Origin: Aliidiomarina sp.
Lineage (GTDB): Bacteria > Pseudomonadota > Gammaproteobacteria > Enterobacterales > Alteromonadaceae
Direction of reading: 5' to 3'
Length of the DNA stretch: 64,000 bases
Assembly: GCF_022565475.1 (NCBI RefSeq)
Contig: NZ_JAIUMR010000002.1
Span: 248,001 to 312,000 of the forward strand
A model generated the notes under the pieces. It searched no databases and was not told the DNA's origin. It saw nothing but the letters and a program-made list of their open reading frames with translations. Below, piece after piece: positions 37,953 to 50,497 of the stretch. Within the stretch, counting starts at the first letter, position 1; each line of letters begins with the position of its first letter. A program made the translations under genes and the position numbers.

Positions 37953-38614
37953 AAACAATACTAACAACGGGCCTTGCAACCATTCTTCTTATCGCCAGCA
38001 GCGCGGCTTCAGCGCAGAGTGATGACAATGAGCAGCAACTTGCGGCGCAGCTGCGAGCGTGTGCAACGATCAATAATGCGTTAGAACGATTGGTCTGTTT
38101 TGACGATGTTGTCGAAAGCTTAGCAACGCGCACGCCTGCTGCCGCTGCACAAGGCCAGGCACGTGCTGAACAAGCACGACAAGCAGCAGAACGACGCGAA
38201 CAGCCGCGTATTACTGGGCAGGAACGAGCGGAGCAAGCGCGGCAACAAGGTGAAGAATCGGACTTAGCACGAGCACAGGCCCGTGCAGCGGAGGCGGAAG
38301 CGCGCGCCCGGGCCGCTGAAGCTCGCGAGGCAGAGCGTGAGGCACGTCTGCGAGCTGAAGAAGAGCAACGGCAACGTCGTGAGCCACCGAGTAATAAAAC
38401 CTATTATGAAGTGCTTGAAGTCTGGCAAGGCCCTACCGGCTTGTTGCGTATGCGCTTAGATAACGATCAAGTGTGGGCGCAAGTCAGTTCTGGCGACCGT
38501 ATGCAAATTCGTGAAGGACAGCGTTACTTTATCGAGCCGGGGCGCATGAGTAATAGTTTCTTTATCGGCGCAGACAATAGTAACCGACGTATGCGAGTGC
38601 AACTGCAGCGTTAA
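37949..38614 (+). CDS. Exported coiled-coil protein of unknown function inside the Tat operon
   Basis: A 221-aa protein with a Sec-type signal peptide (SSAASA|QS). Next comes a short segment with two cysteines, CATINNALERLVCFDD, reminiscent of the C...RL.CYD motif seen in some periplasmic proteins such as VasI/TagP. A highly charged Ala/Arg/Glu-rich coiled coil covers about 65-145. A C-terminal domain (about 148-221, YYEVLEVWQGPTGLLRMRL ... GDRMQIREG) looks like a small beta domain. It overlaps tatC by four bases and touches tatD by one, so it is translated as part of the operon. I know no named family; it might be linked to export or envelope stability. Confidence 0.75.
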   Translation: MKTILTTGLATILLIASSAASAQSDDNEQQLAAQLRACATINNALERLVCFDDVVESLATRTPAAAAQGQARAEQARQAAERREQPRITGQERAEQARQQGEESDLARAQARAAEAEARARAAEAREAEREARLRAEEEQRQRREPPSNKTYYEVLEVWQGPTGLLRMRLDNDQVWAQVSSGDRMQIREGQRYFIEPGRMSNSFFIGADNSNRRMRVQLQR

Positions 38615-39412
38615 TGATGATGCACTGGACGGATGTCGGCGTTAATTTAACCGCAGCCTCACTGGCAATGAAAGCCGCTGAGGTTGTGGCTGGTGCGCAC
38701 GCTGCTGGTGTGACACGACTGGTGTTAATTGGCACGTCGGTGGCGGAAAGTGAAAAGGCTGCCGAACTGGCACATCGATTCTCAGGCTGTGTCAGCACCG
38801 CAGGGATTCACCCCCACGATGCAGCGCAAGCTGATGACAACTTCCAAAGCCAGCTCGTTCAATTACTGACCCATGAGCAGGTGCGCGCGATAGGCGAATG
38901 CGGACTCGATTATAATCGTAACTATTCACCGCCAGACGTCCAGCGGAAAATTTTTGCCGCCCAGCTTGAATTGGCTGCTGAATTGCAACTACCCGTCTAT
39001 TTACACGAACGCGAGGCGATTCGCGATCAACTCGACATTCTCGACCGTTACCTCGATAAAATTCCTGCAGCGGTGGCCCATTGTTTTACCGGCACAGCAT
39101 ATGAACTGGCGGCCTACCAAGAGCGCGGTTTATATATCGGTGTGACCGGTTGGGTCTGTGACGAGCGCCGCGGCCAAGCGTTGCAAGCGGCCGTGCCGGA
39201 TATCGCCGCGGATCGCTTGTTATTAGAAACCGATGCGCCCTACTTAATGCCACGCACGATTCGTCCGCGTCCGAAATCTCGTAACAATACCCCCGCCAAC
39301 TTACCTTGGGTTGCGGAGCGCGTGGCACAACTGCGAGCGTGTTCGTTGACTGAACTCGCGGCACAAACCAACGCGAATGCTGAACGGCTGTTTGGAGCTT
39401 GGGAGCCAATCG

Positions 39413-39420
<8 letters not shown>
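38614..39420 (+). CDS. tatD: TatD family metal-dependent hydrolase (DNase)
   Basis: TIM-barrel metallohydrolase of 268 aa. In E. coli TatD is a 3'-5' exonuclease involved in DNA repair, and not needed for Tat export despite its place. Visible motifs are TDVGVNLT at the N-terminus (a typical TatD variant of the HxH metal site has lost both histidines, being DVGVNL), AGIHPHDA, IGECGLDYNRNYSPPDVQ, VAHCFTGT and LLETDAPYL. The exact ATG of three (38614, 38617, 38620) is uncertain. Its last codons overlap the next gene by eight bases. Confidence 0.93.
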
Positions 39421-43744
<4,324 letters not shown>

Positions 43745-43770
43745 CGGTTAGGCTCCTTCCCTTGGTGTGA

Positions 43771-45036
43771 TTAGTGCTTACGTTGACGCGGTCCTGAGTG
43801 ACGACGATTATGTTCGCGACCACTTTGCAACCGACGTTTTTGCGGTATATGTGGGCGCGTTAAATCGTTCAACAAGGCATCCGGGTTGTATTTCGTCACT
43901 GGAATTTCATGTTGGATATATTTTTCGATCGCCGGTAAGTTGTAGACATACTCTTCGCAAGCAAAGCTAATCGCTTTACCGGAAGCGCCCGCCCGACCGG
44001 TTCGACCGATGCGATGTACATAGTCTTCACAGTCGTCCGGCAAATCGAAATTGAAAACGTGACTCACAGCGGGAATATGTAAACCTCGGGCCGCGACATC
44101 GGTGGCGACGAGAATGTCGATTTTACCTTGGGTGAAGTCTTCCAAAATACGCAAGCGTTTGCGTTGCGGTACGTCACCGGTAAGCAAGCCGACACGATGT
44201 TTGTCAGCTAATAACCAATGGTAAATTAAACTACAGCCATGCTTCGTATTACTAAACACAATTGCTTTGTCTGGCCAGTCTTCTTCCATGAGTGTCAGCA
44301 ATAACTTAATTTTATCTTGTTTGGATGGATAAAAAAGTTCTTCTTCAATCCGTGCACCGGTCATTTGCTCGGGTTCGATTTCGACACTGGCAGGGTCGTT
44401 CATCTGCTCGTATGCCAATTCGCGAACGCGGAATGACAGGGTGGCTGAGAATAGCAAGTTCAAACGCTCTTCCGCTGGCGGCATTTTGCGCAACATATAG
44501 CGAACGTCATCAATGAAGCCTAAATCGTACATGCGATCCGCTTCGTCAAGCACCACGACGTCAATGTTATCGAGCTGATAGGCGCCTTGCTTGTAATAGT
44601 CGATTAAACGACCGCAAGTACCAATCAGGACGTCCACGCCCTCTTGTAATTCGGCGCGCTGCGAGTCATAGCCTTCACCGCCATAGACAACAGACATTTT
44701 CAGTCCACAGCTTGCGGCGATGGCTTCTGCGTCGTTGGCGATCTGCACCGCGAGCTCGCGGGTTGGAGCCATAACGAGCGCACGAGGCTGCGTTTCATCC
44801 GGTTTTCGCTTCGGCTGTGTCATTAAATGGTTGAATAATGCGACGAGAAAAGCGATAGTTTTCCCGGTGCCGGTCTGTGCTTGACCAGCCACGTCTTTGC
44901 CCTGCAATGCAATCGGCAAGCTCATGGCTTGGATTGGTGTACAGTACTCGTAGCCGATTTGATTTAATGCATCCAGCACTTTAGGATGCAGACCCAACGC
45001 GGCAAATTGGGTTTCTGTTAGATGTTTTTTACTCAT
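43771..45036 (-). CDS. rhlB: ATP-dependent RNA helicase RhlB
   Basis: DEAD-box helicase of the RNA degradosome that unwinds structured RNA for RNase E/PNPase. The 421 aa equal E. coli RhlB in length. Visible motifs are [14 protein letters not shown] and the Q motif, Walker A AQTGTGKT, the PTRELA box, DEAD, SAT and [11 protein letters not shown] basic C-terminal tail rich in Arg and His follows ([14 protein letters not shown]). It is divergent from trxA and upstream of gppA by 26 bases, as in E. coli. Confidence 0.96.
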   Translation of the reverse strand: MSKKHLTETQFAALGLHPKVLDALNQIGYEYCTPIQAMSLPIALQGKDVAGQAQTGTGKTIAFLVALFNHLMTQPKRKPDETQPRALVMAPTRELAVQIANDAEAIAASCGLKMSVVYGGEGYDSQRAELQEGVDVLIGTCGRLIDYYKQGAYQLDNIDVVVLDEADRMYDLGFIDDVRYMLRKMPPAEERLNLLFSATLSFRVRELAYEQMNDPASVEIEPEQMTGARIEEELFYPSKQDKIKLLLTLMEEDWPDKAIVFSNTKHGCSLIYHWLLADKHRVGLLTGDVPQRKRLRILEDFTQGKIDILVATDVAARGLHIPAVSHVFNFDLPDDCEDYVHRIGRTGRAGASGKAISFACEEYVYNLPAIEKYIQHEIPVTKYNPDALLNDLTRPHIPQKRRLQSGREHNRRHSGPRQRKH

Positions 45037-45055
45037 AGGTTGTGAGTTTAACAGT

Positions 45056-45085
45056 TTAGACTTGTAATAAAAAACAGAATATAAT
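45056..45085 (+). promoter_or_regulatory. Candidate sigma70 promoter for trxA
   Basis: TTAGAC (45056-45061), an 18-base spacer and a consensus TATAAT (45080-45085) lie about 50 bases before trxA. Confidence 0.65.
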
Positions 45086-45136
45086 GAGCCGCGTTAAAAA
45101 TATATAGAAACGCATGCAACCGATTGGAGATGCAAC

Positions 45137-45463
45137 ATGAGTGACAAGATTGTTCAGCTAAGCGACGATAGCTTTGAAGCGGACGTACTATCGGCTGACC
45201 AGCCTGTATTGGTTGACTTCTGGGCTGAATGGTGTGGTCCGTGCAAGATGATCGCGCCGATCCTGGACGAAGTCGCAGAAGAATTTGCCGGTAAATTGAA
45301 AATTGGCAAATTAAATGTCGACCATAACAACCAAACACCTCCGAAGTACGGTATTCGCGGTATTCCTACGCTGTTACTGTTCAAAAACGGTGAAGTGGTT
45401 GGCACCAAGGTAGGTGCTTTGTCAAAAACACAACTAGCAGAGTTCTTAAACGAACACGTCTAA
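45137..45463 (+). CDS. trxA: Thioredoxin 1
   Basis: General cytoplasmic disulfide reductant of 108 aa with the active site [14 protein letters not shown] and the conserved cis-proline in [12 protein letters not shown]. Start ATG 45137 has TTGGAG upstream. The position between divergent rhlB and rho matches E. coli. Confidence 0.98.
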   Translation: MSDKIVQLSDDSFEADVLSADQPVLVDFWAEWCGPCKMIAPILDEVAEEFAGKLKIGKLNVDHNNQTPPKYGIRGIPTLLLFKNGEVVGTKVGALSKTQLAEFLNEHV

Positions 45464-45904
45464 GTTTGTGATTTGACCTTGGTAAGTGTGCTGCAAACTC
45501 AAACGGCCCTTACCCGTTCGAATTGTTAGGAATGCCTCTGCGCTCAACTTGTGCGACATTGCGTAAAAATGCGGTGCAGAGGCGTTTAAAAACTGGACGA
45601 TTTTTATTTTTAGTGTTACTTTTAATTCCGCAGCACTTCTGAAGCCTCTCTTGCAATCTTTTCGTGTTCAGTTTTAGTCAGCAGTTTTCTTGCAATGACA
45701 GGTGCAAAATCCCATGCGCTGCGCTCAGCGAACCATTCTCTCGCTGAACAGAAATCCGAAATTTTACTTTGAACGTTTTCGTAGATTGAGTCTGAGGCCG
45801 AAACGACGAAGTCAGGATAAAGAGCTAACTCAAATCATCTTTCAACATATGCGACGCTGGGTTTCAGCGATCGTGCAGGTAAAACCACAAAAAACCTACC
45901 CATT
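45464..45904 (+). promoter_or_regulatory. rho leader region (441 bp) with long hairpin and overlapping leader ORF
   Basis: This gap holds no conserved gene. A perfect 8-bp inverted repeat GCCTCTGC/GCAGAGGC (45534-45541, 45576-45583) encloses 34 bases and may end the trxA transcript, though no good T run follows. From ATG 45714 (or GTG 45702) an open frame of 64 (68) codons runs to a TGA at 45906-45908, overlapping the rho ATG as ATGA. The encoded peptide is rich in Arg and Lys. There is no ribosome site immediately before rho. In E. coli the corresponding region carries the leader rhoL and mediates autogenous attenuation by Rho; that this region does the same is inference. Confidence 0.5.
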
Positions 45905-47167
45905 ATGAATCTAACCGAACTAAAAAATAAACCCGTAAATGAATTAGTAAACTTGGCCGCTGAAATGGGCCTCGAGAACATGGCGCGTCTGCGTAAGCAA
46001 GACATTATCTTCGCAATTTTGAAAGCACACTCAAAAAGCGGTGAAGATATTTTTGGTGACGGCGCACTCGAGATTCTTCAGGATGGATTTGGTTTCCTGC
46101 GTTCTGCAGATTCGTCTTACCTCGCTGGGCCGGATGACATTTATGTCTCGCCAAGCCAAATTCGTCGTTTCAACTTACGCACAGGTGACACGGTCGCCGG
46201 TAAAATTCGACCGCCGAAGGATGGCGAGCGTTATTTTGCGTTGTTGAAGATTCGCGAAGTTAACTTCGATAAACCAGAAAACTCACGCAACAAAATTTTA
46301 TTTGAGAACTTAACCCCGTTACATGCCAACGAACGTTTGCGCATGGAGCGTGGTAATGGTTCAACCGAAGACATCACCGCCCGTATTTTGGATTTAGCTG
46401 CGCCAATCGGTAAAGGTCAACGTGGCTTGATTGTCGCGCCGCCGAAAGCCGGTAAAACGTTATTGCTGCAGAACATCGCTCAGTCTATTGCCGCAAATCA
46501 CCCAGAGTGTGAGCTGATGGTGCTGCTCATTGACGAACGTCCTGAAGAAGTCACCGAAATGCATCGCCTCGTCAAAGGTGAAGTTGTGGCGTCAACGTTT
46601 GACGAGCCAGCAAGCCGTCACGTACAAGTGGCGGAAATGGTCATTGAGAAAGCCAAACGCTTGGTTGAGCACAAGAAAGACGTGGTCATTCTGCTCGACT
46701 CGATTACCCGTTTAGCGCGTGCCTACAACACCGTGATTCCAAGCTCAGGTAAAGTGTTAACCGGTGGTGTTGATGCCAACGCCCTGCACAAGCCGAAGCG
46801 CTTTTTCGGCGCAGCGCGGAATGTTGAAGAGGGTGGTTCATTGACCATCATCGCGACTGCGTTGATTGACACTGGGTCGAAAATGGATGAAGTAATTTAC
46901 GAAGAATTTAAGGGTACCGGTAACATGGAACTCCACTTAAACCGTAAGATTGCTGAAAAACGCGTTTTCCCAGCCATCGACTACAACCGTTCAGGTACGC
47001 GTCGTGAAGAGTTACTGACGACGCCAGACGAGCTGCAAAAGATGTGGATTCTGCGCAAAATCGTCCATCCAATGGGCGAAATCGAAGCCATGGAATTCAT
47101 CATCGATAAATTGAGCATGACCAAAACCAATGACGAATTCTTCGACTCCATGAAACGTTCGAAGTAA
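45905..47167 (+). CDS. rho: Transcription termination factor Rho
   Basis: Hexameric RNA-dependent ATPase that terminates transcription; 420 aa (E. coli 419). The N-terminal helix bundle [15 protein letters not shown] and the RNA-binding cold-shock-like domain ([22 protein letters not shown]) precede the ATPase domain: Walker [24 protein letters not shown], Walker [18 protein letters not shown]-loop [15 protein letters not shown] and R-loop KGTGNMEL-like [11 protein letters not shown]. Coding starts at ATG 45905 without a clear ribosome site, overlapped by an upstream basic ORF. A strong terminator follows. Confidence 0.98.
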   Translation: MNLTELKNKPVNELVNLAAEMGLENMARLRKQDIIFAILKAHSKSGEDIFGDGALEILQDGFGFLRSADSSYLAGPDDIYVSPSQIRRFNLRTGDTVAGKIRPPKDGERYFALLKIREVNFDKPENSRNKILFENLTPLHANERLRMERGNGSTEDITARILDLAAPIGKGQRGLIVAPPKAGKTLLLQNIAQSIAANHPECELMVLLIDERPEEVTEMHRLVKGEVVASTFDEPASRHVQVAEMVIEKAKRLVEHKKDVVILLDSITRLARAYNTVIPSSGKVLTGGVDANALHKPKRFFGAARNVEEGGSLTIIATALIDTGSKMDEVIYEEFKGTGNMELHLNRKIAEKRVFPAIDYNRSGTRREELLTTPDELQKMWILRKIVHPMGEIEAMEFIIDKLSMTKTNDEFFDSMKRSK

Positions 47168-47184
47168 TTCTTTCTGCTCGATTA

Positions 47185-47219
47185 AAACCCAGTCATTGTG
47201 ATCGCATGACTGGGTTTTT
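47185..47219 (+). terminator. Rho-independent terminator after rho
   Basis: A perfect 12-bp stem AAACCCAGTCAT/ATGACTGGGTTT (47185-47196 and 47206-47217) with a 9-base loop ends in a T run. It separates rho from ubiD. Confidence 0.93.
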
Positions 47220-47321
47220 GCTTATATAAAGCGTGATTACGCCGTTCCGAAGCGGACATGTTCAACCCCGAGTAGTAAAGCTGATATACTTCAATCCACA
47301 ACGACTAACTTGGCAGCCTTC

Positions 47322-48794
47322 ATGAAATATCGTGATTTACGGGATTTTATTGCCCAACTCGAAGCGCGCGGTGAACTGAAGCGCATTTCGCAAGAAATCG
47401 ACCCTTATTTAGAGATGACTGAAATTGCAGACCGGACCTTGAAAGCCGGTGGGCCAGCACTTTTATTTGAAAATCCCAAAGGTCACAACATCCCCGTGCT
47501 GGCGAATTTGTTTGGTACACCGGAACGGGTCGCGATGGGGATGGGGCAAACGGATGTTGCGGCATTGCGTGAGGTCGGCAAGCTCTTGGCTTATTTGAAA
47601 GAGCCTGAGCCACCGGCTGGTTTTAAAGATGCCATGAGTAAGCTGCCCCTATTGAAGAAAGTGCTGTCGATGGCGCCAAAAGTCCTCAAAAAAGCGCCGT
47701 GCCAAGAGGTTGTGCTCAGTGGTGATGACGTTGACTTAACGCAAATTCCAATTCAGCATTGCTGGCCTGACGATGTTGCGCCACTGGTGACTTGGGGACT
47801 AACCGTCACTAAGGGGCCCCTAAAGAAACGCCAGAATCTCGGTATTTATCGTCAGCAGTTGATCGCCAAGAACAAGCTCATTATGCGCTGGTTAAGTCAC
47901 CGTGGTGGCGCTCTCGATTTTCGTGAGTTCTGTCAGCAGAATCCGGGACAACGTTTCCCCGTAGCGGTTGCCTTAGGCGCAGACCCGGCGACCATTTTGG
48001 GTGCGGTGACACCGGTACCGGATACCTTGTCTGAATATGCATTCGCTGGCTTATTACGGGATAGCAAAACCGAAGTGGTGAAGTGTCTTAGCAATGATTT
48101 GCAAGTTCCGGCAAGTGCCGAGTTTGTCCTCGAAGGTTACATTGAGCCCGGTGAAATGGCGGCGGAAGGTCCGTATGGTGACCATACCGGCTACTACAAT
48201 GAAGTGGATAATTTTCCAGTCTTTACGGTTACCCATATCACCCATCGCCGAGACCCGATTTATCACAGCACTTATACCGGACGGCCACCGGATGAGCCGG
48301 CGATTCTCGGTGTGGCATTAAATGAAGTATTTGTTCCGATTCTGCAAAAGCAGTTTCCAGAAATCGTCGATTTCTACTTACCGCCAGAAGGCTGTTCTTA
48401 TCGCATGGCGGTGGTGACCATGAAGAAATCCTACCCGGGTCATGCCAAACGGGTCATGCTTGGCGTATGGTCGTTTTTACGTCAATTCATGTATACCAAG
48501 TTTGTGATTGTCTGTGATGACGATGTCAATGCGCGCGATTGGAAAGATGTGATTTGGGCGATTACGACGCGGATGGATCCGGCGCGCGATACCGTCATGA
48601 TCGAGAATACACCAATTGATTATCTTGATTTTGCGTCACCGGTGTCTGGCTTAGGTTCGAAAATGGGCTTAGATGCAACCAATAAATGGCCGGGCGAAAC
48701 TGACCGGGAGTGGGGCACTCCGATTGTGATGGACGATAACGTGAAGCAACGTGTCGATGAACTGTGGGACGAACTTGGCATTATGGATTCTTAA
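47322..48794 (+). CDS. ubiD: 3-octaprenyl-4-hydroxybenzoate decarboxylase UbiD
   Basis: Prenyl-FMN-dependent decarboxylase of ubiquinone synthesis, 490 aa (E. coli 497). ATG 47322 gives [10 protein letters not shown], aligning with E. coli UbiD; an in-frame TTG at 47310 is possible. Conserved stretches include [21 protein letters not shown]-like [47 protein letters not shown] (metal and cofactor binding) and [18 protein letters not shown]. UbiX, which makes the cofactor, is not in the window. fre follows after three bases, the E. coli ubiD-fre order. Confidence 0.97.
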   Translation: MKYRDLRDFIAQLEARGELKRISQEIDPYLEMTEIADRTLKAGGPALLFENPKGHNIPVLANLFGTPERVAMGMGQTDVAALREVGKLLAYLKEPEPPAGFKDAMSKLPLLKKVLSMAPKVLKKAPCQEVVLSGDDVDLTQIPIQHCWPDDVAPLVTWGLTVTKGPLKKRQNLGIYRQQLIAKNKLIMRWLSHRGGALDFREFCQQNPGQRFPVAVALGADPATILGAVTPVPDTLSEYAFAGLLRDSKTEVVKCLSNDLQVPASAEFVLEGYIEPGEMAAEGPYGDHTGYYNEVDNFPVFTVTHITHRRDPIYHSTYTGRPPDEPAILGVALNEVFVPILQKQFPEIVDFYLPPEGCSYRMAVVTMKKSYPGHAKRVMLGVWSFLRQFMYTKFVIVCDDDVNARDWKDVIWAITTRMDPARDTVMIENTPIDYLDFASPVSGLGSKMGLDATNKWPGETDREWGTPIVMDDNVKQRVDELWDELGIMDS

Positions 48795-48797
48795 TTA

Positions 48798-49499
48798 ATG
48801 AAGCAATTAGTAGCGAACGTTAGGCGCTGTGAGCCATTGAATGGATTTGTCTATTTAGTGGAATTGGAGCTGCCAGAGCCGGTGGAGTTTATCGCTGGAC
48901 AATATTTAACTGTCGTCATGGGCGAGCGTGACGAACGACCTTTTTCAATTGCTTCGACACCAGCCGAAAAGCGTTACCTCCAACTGCATATTGGTGCTGC
49001 GCCAGACAATCCGTATGCTTGGGAAGTGATTGAAAAAATTCGTCACGATGGAGTGCTAACGATTAAAGTACCCGCGGGTGATGCGGGTTACGCTCCAACC
49101 AGTGAACGTCCCTTAATGCTTATCGCGGGGGGCACCGGTTTTTCCTATACTTGGTCGATACTACAACAGCATTTAGCCAGTTCAAGTGAACGAAATGTAG
49201 AGCTCTATTGGGGTGGCAAGCAACCTCAAGATCTTTATTTTCATGACCGGCTGCGCGCACTAGCCGCCAGTGACAAGCGCTTTACTTATAGCCCGGTCGT
49301 TGAGTCCTCGGCGCAAGCAGGTTGGGGCGGCTTTACTGGCTTAGTGATCCCTACGGTACTTGCAGAAACCGCTAATTTAGCTAATTATGATATTTATATT
49401 GCTGGGCGTTTTGAAATGGTGCGTGTTGCGCGTGATGCGTTTACGGCAGCCGGTTTGCCCCGCGACCAATTGTTTGGCGATGCGCTCGCATTTATTTGA
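48798..49499 (+). CDS. fre: NAD(P)H-flavin reductase
   Basis: Reduces free FMN, FAD or riboflavin with NAD(P)H; 233 aa as in E. coli Fre. The flavin-binding RPFSIAST (about 47-54) and the nucleotide-binding IAGGTGFSYTWSIL (about 108-121) are clear, and the C-terminus FGDALAFI is typical. In E. coli reduced flavin from Fre serves flavin-dependent enzymes and ferric iron reduction. The start is only three bases after ubiD, so they form an operon. Confidence 0.96.
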   Translation: MKQLVANVRRCEPLNGFVYLVELELPEPVEFIAGQYLTVVMGERDERPFSIASTPAEKRYLQLHIGAAPDNPYAWEVIEKIRHDGVLTIKVPAGDAGYAPTSERPLMLIAGGTGFSYTWSILQQHLASSSERNVELYWGGKQPQDLYFHDRLRALAASDKRFTYSPVVESSAQAGWGGFTGLVIPTVLAETANLANYDIYIAGRFEMVRVARDAFTAAGLPRDQLFGDALAFI

Positions 49500-49534
49500 C
49501 GTCTACACGACAGTTGCGGCTGTTAAGGTAACCG

Positions 49535-50497
49535 ATGGTCGATTTTTGGCAACGAAAGCTAGCACTGAAAACGTTCATCATGGCATTAGCGATAATGCTC
49601 GTCACAGCGTGTGGTAAACGCGATCGCGACACCACCAATCTTGTCGGGAATTCATGGTTAGGTTATCAACCATTCTATTTACAGCACCATCTACACCGTG
49701 AACAACAACCGTCAGACATTAGCGTAACCATGCTAATGTCTGACGTTAGTGTTATTCGCATGCTCACCAATGAAGCCGCTGGGGCGGCTATGCTGAGCCT
49801 CGATAACGCCATCGCCTTGCAAAGTCTGACGGCATTAGATCTCTGTGTTGCCTTGGTGATGTCGCATTCTGTTGGTGCCGATGCAATTTTGCTGCACCCG
49901 AATTTCGTTAGCTATCTTGACTCCGAGGAACCAATTCGCGTGGGCATGGAAGACAGTGCTCTGTCTCGCTATATGCTTTCACGCTGGCTCGAACATACGC
50001 AAATTGACCCACGCCGGATTGAGCGTCGTATCGTCTTACCTAACACGCACCTCGATGAGTTTGCACGGGGCAACTTCGATGTGGTGGTCGCCTACGCACC
50101 TTTTGCCCAGCGTCTCGAACAATTGGGCGCAACCGCTATTTTCACTAGCCTCGATATCCCCAATGAAATTGTCGATATCGTCGTCGTTCGTCAGCAGGTG
50201 TGGCAGCGCGAACGCGATAAGTTACTGGCTCTGGTTACTCGCAGTTGGGATCAAGCACTTGCGGCGCTGCAAACACAAGAACTGCAGACCATGAAATACC
50301 TTGAGATTTTGACCGAACTTGATGGGCAACAGCTGCAAACTGTGATGGGCTTAGTGCAGTTCTACACCGCCGATGAAAGTCGCGTCGCTTTGGTCTCAGA
50401 CTATCCCCAATGGTTTGCCACGGTTGCGGAAAACTTAGTCAAAGCTGGAGTGCAACAAGTTACGCGCGACCTACCTGTTTGTGATGGTGTGTTATGA
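49535..50497 (+). CDS. NMT1/THI5-like binding lipoprotein paired with a c-di-GMP sensor
   Basis: A 320-aa predicted lipoprotein with a type II signal peptide and lipobox MLVTAC (Cys26). The mature part follows the NitT/TauT/THI5 binding-protein pattern: NSWLGYQPFYL, MLMSDVSVIRMLTNEAAGAAMLSLD, SVGADAILLHP, and DVVVAYAPFAQRLEQLGA. These proteins bind small ligands such as pyrimidines, sulfonates or nitrate, usually for an ABC transporter. Here there is no permease or ATPase gene; its stop overlaps by four bases the start of a membrane GGDEF-EAL protein with a periplasmic domain. I infer that the lipoprotein presents a ligand to that sensor. Confidence 0.8.
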   Translation: MVDFWQRKLALKTFIMALAIMLVTACGKRDRDTTNLVGNSWLGYQPFYLQHHLHREQQPSDISVTMLMSDVSVIRMLTNEAAGAAMLSLDNAIALQSLTALDLCVALVMSHSVGADAILLHPNFVSYLDSEEPIRVGMEDSALSRYMLSRWLEHTQIDPRRIERRIVLPNTHLDEFARGNFDVVVAYAPFAQRLEQLGATAIFTSLDIPNEIVDIVVVRQQVWQRERDKLLALVTRSWDQALAALQTQELQTMKYLEILTELDGQQLQTVMGLVQFYTADESRVALVSDYPQWFATVAENLVKAGVQQVTRDLPVCDGVL

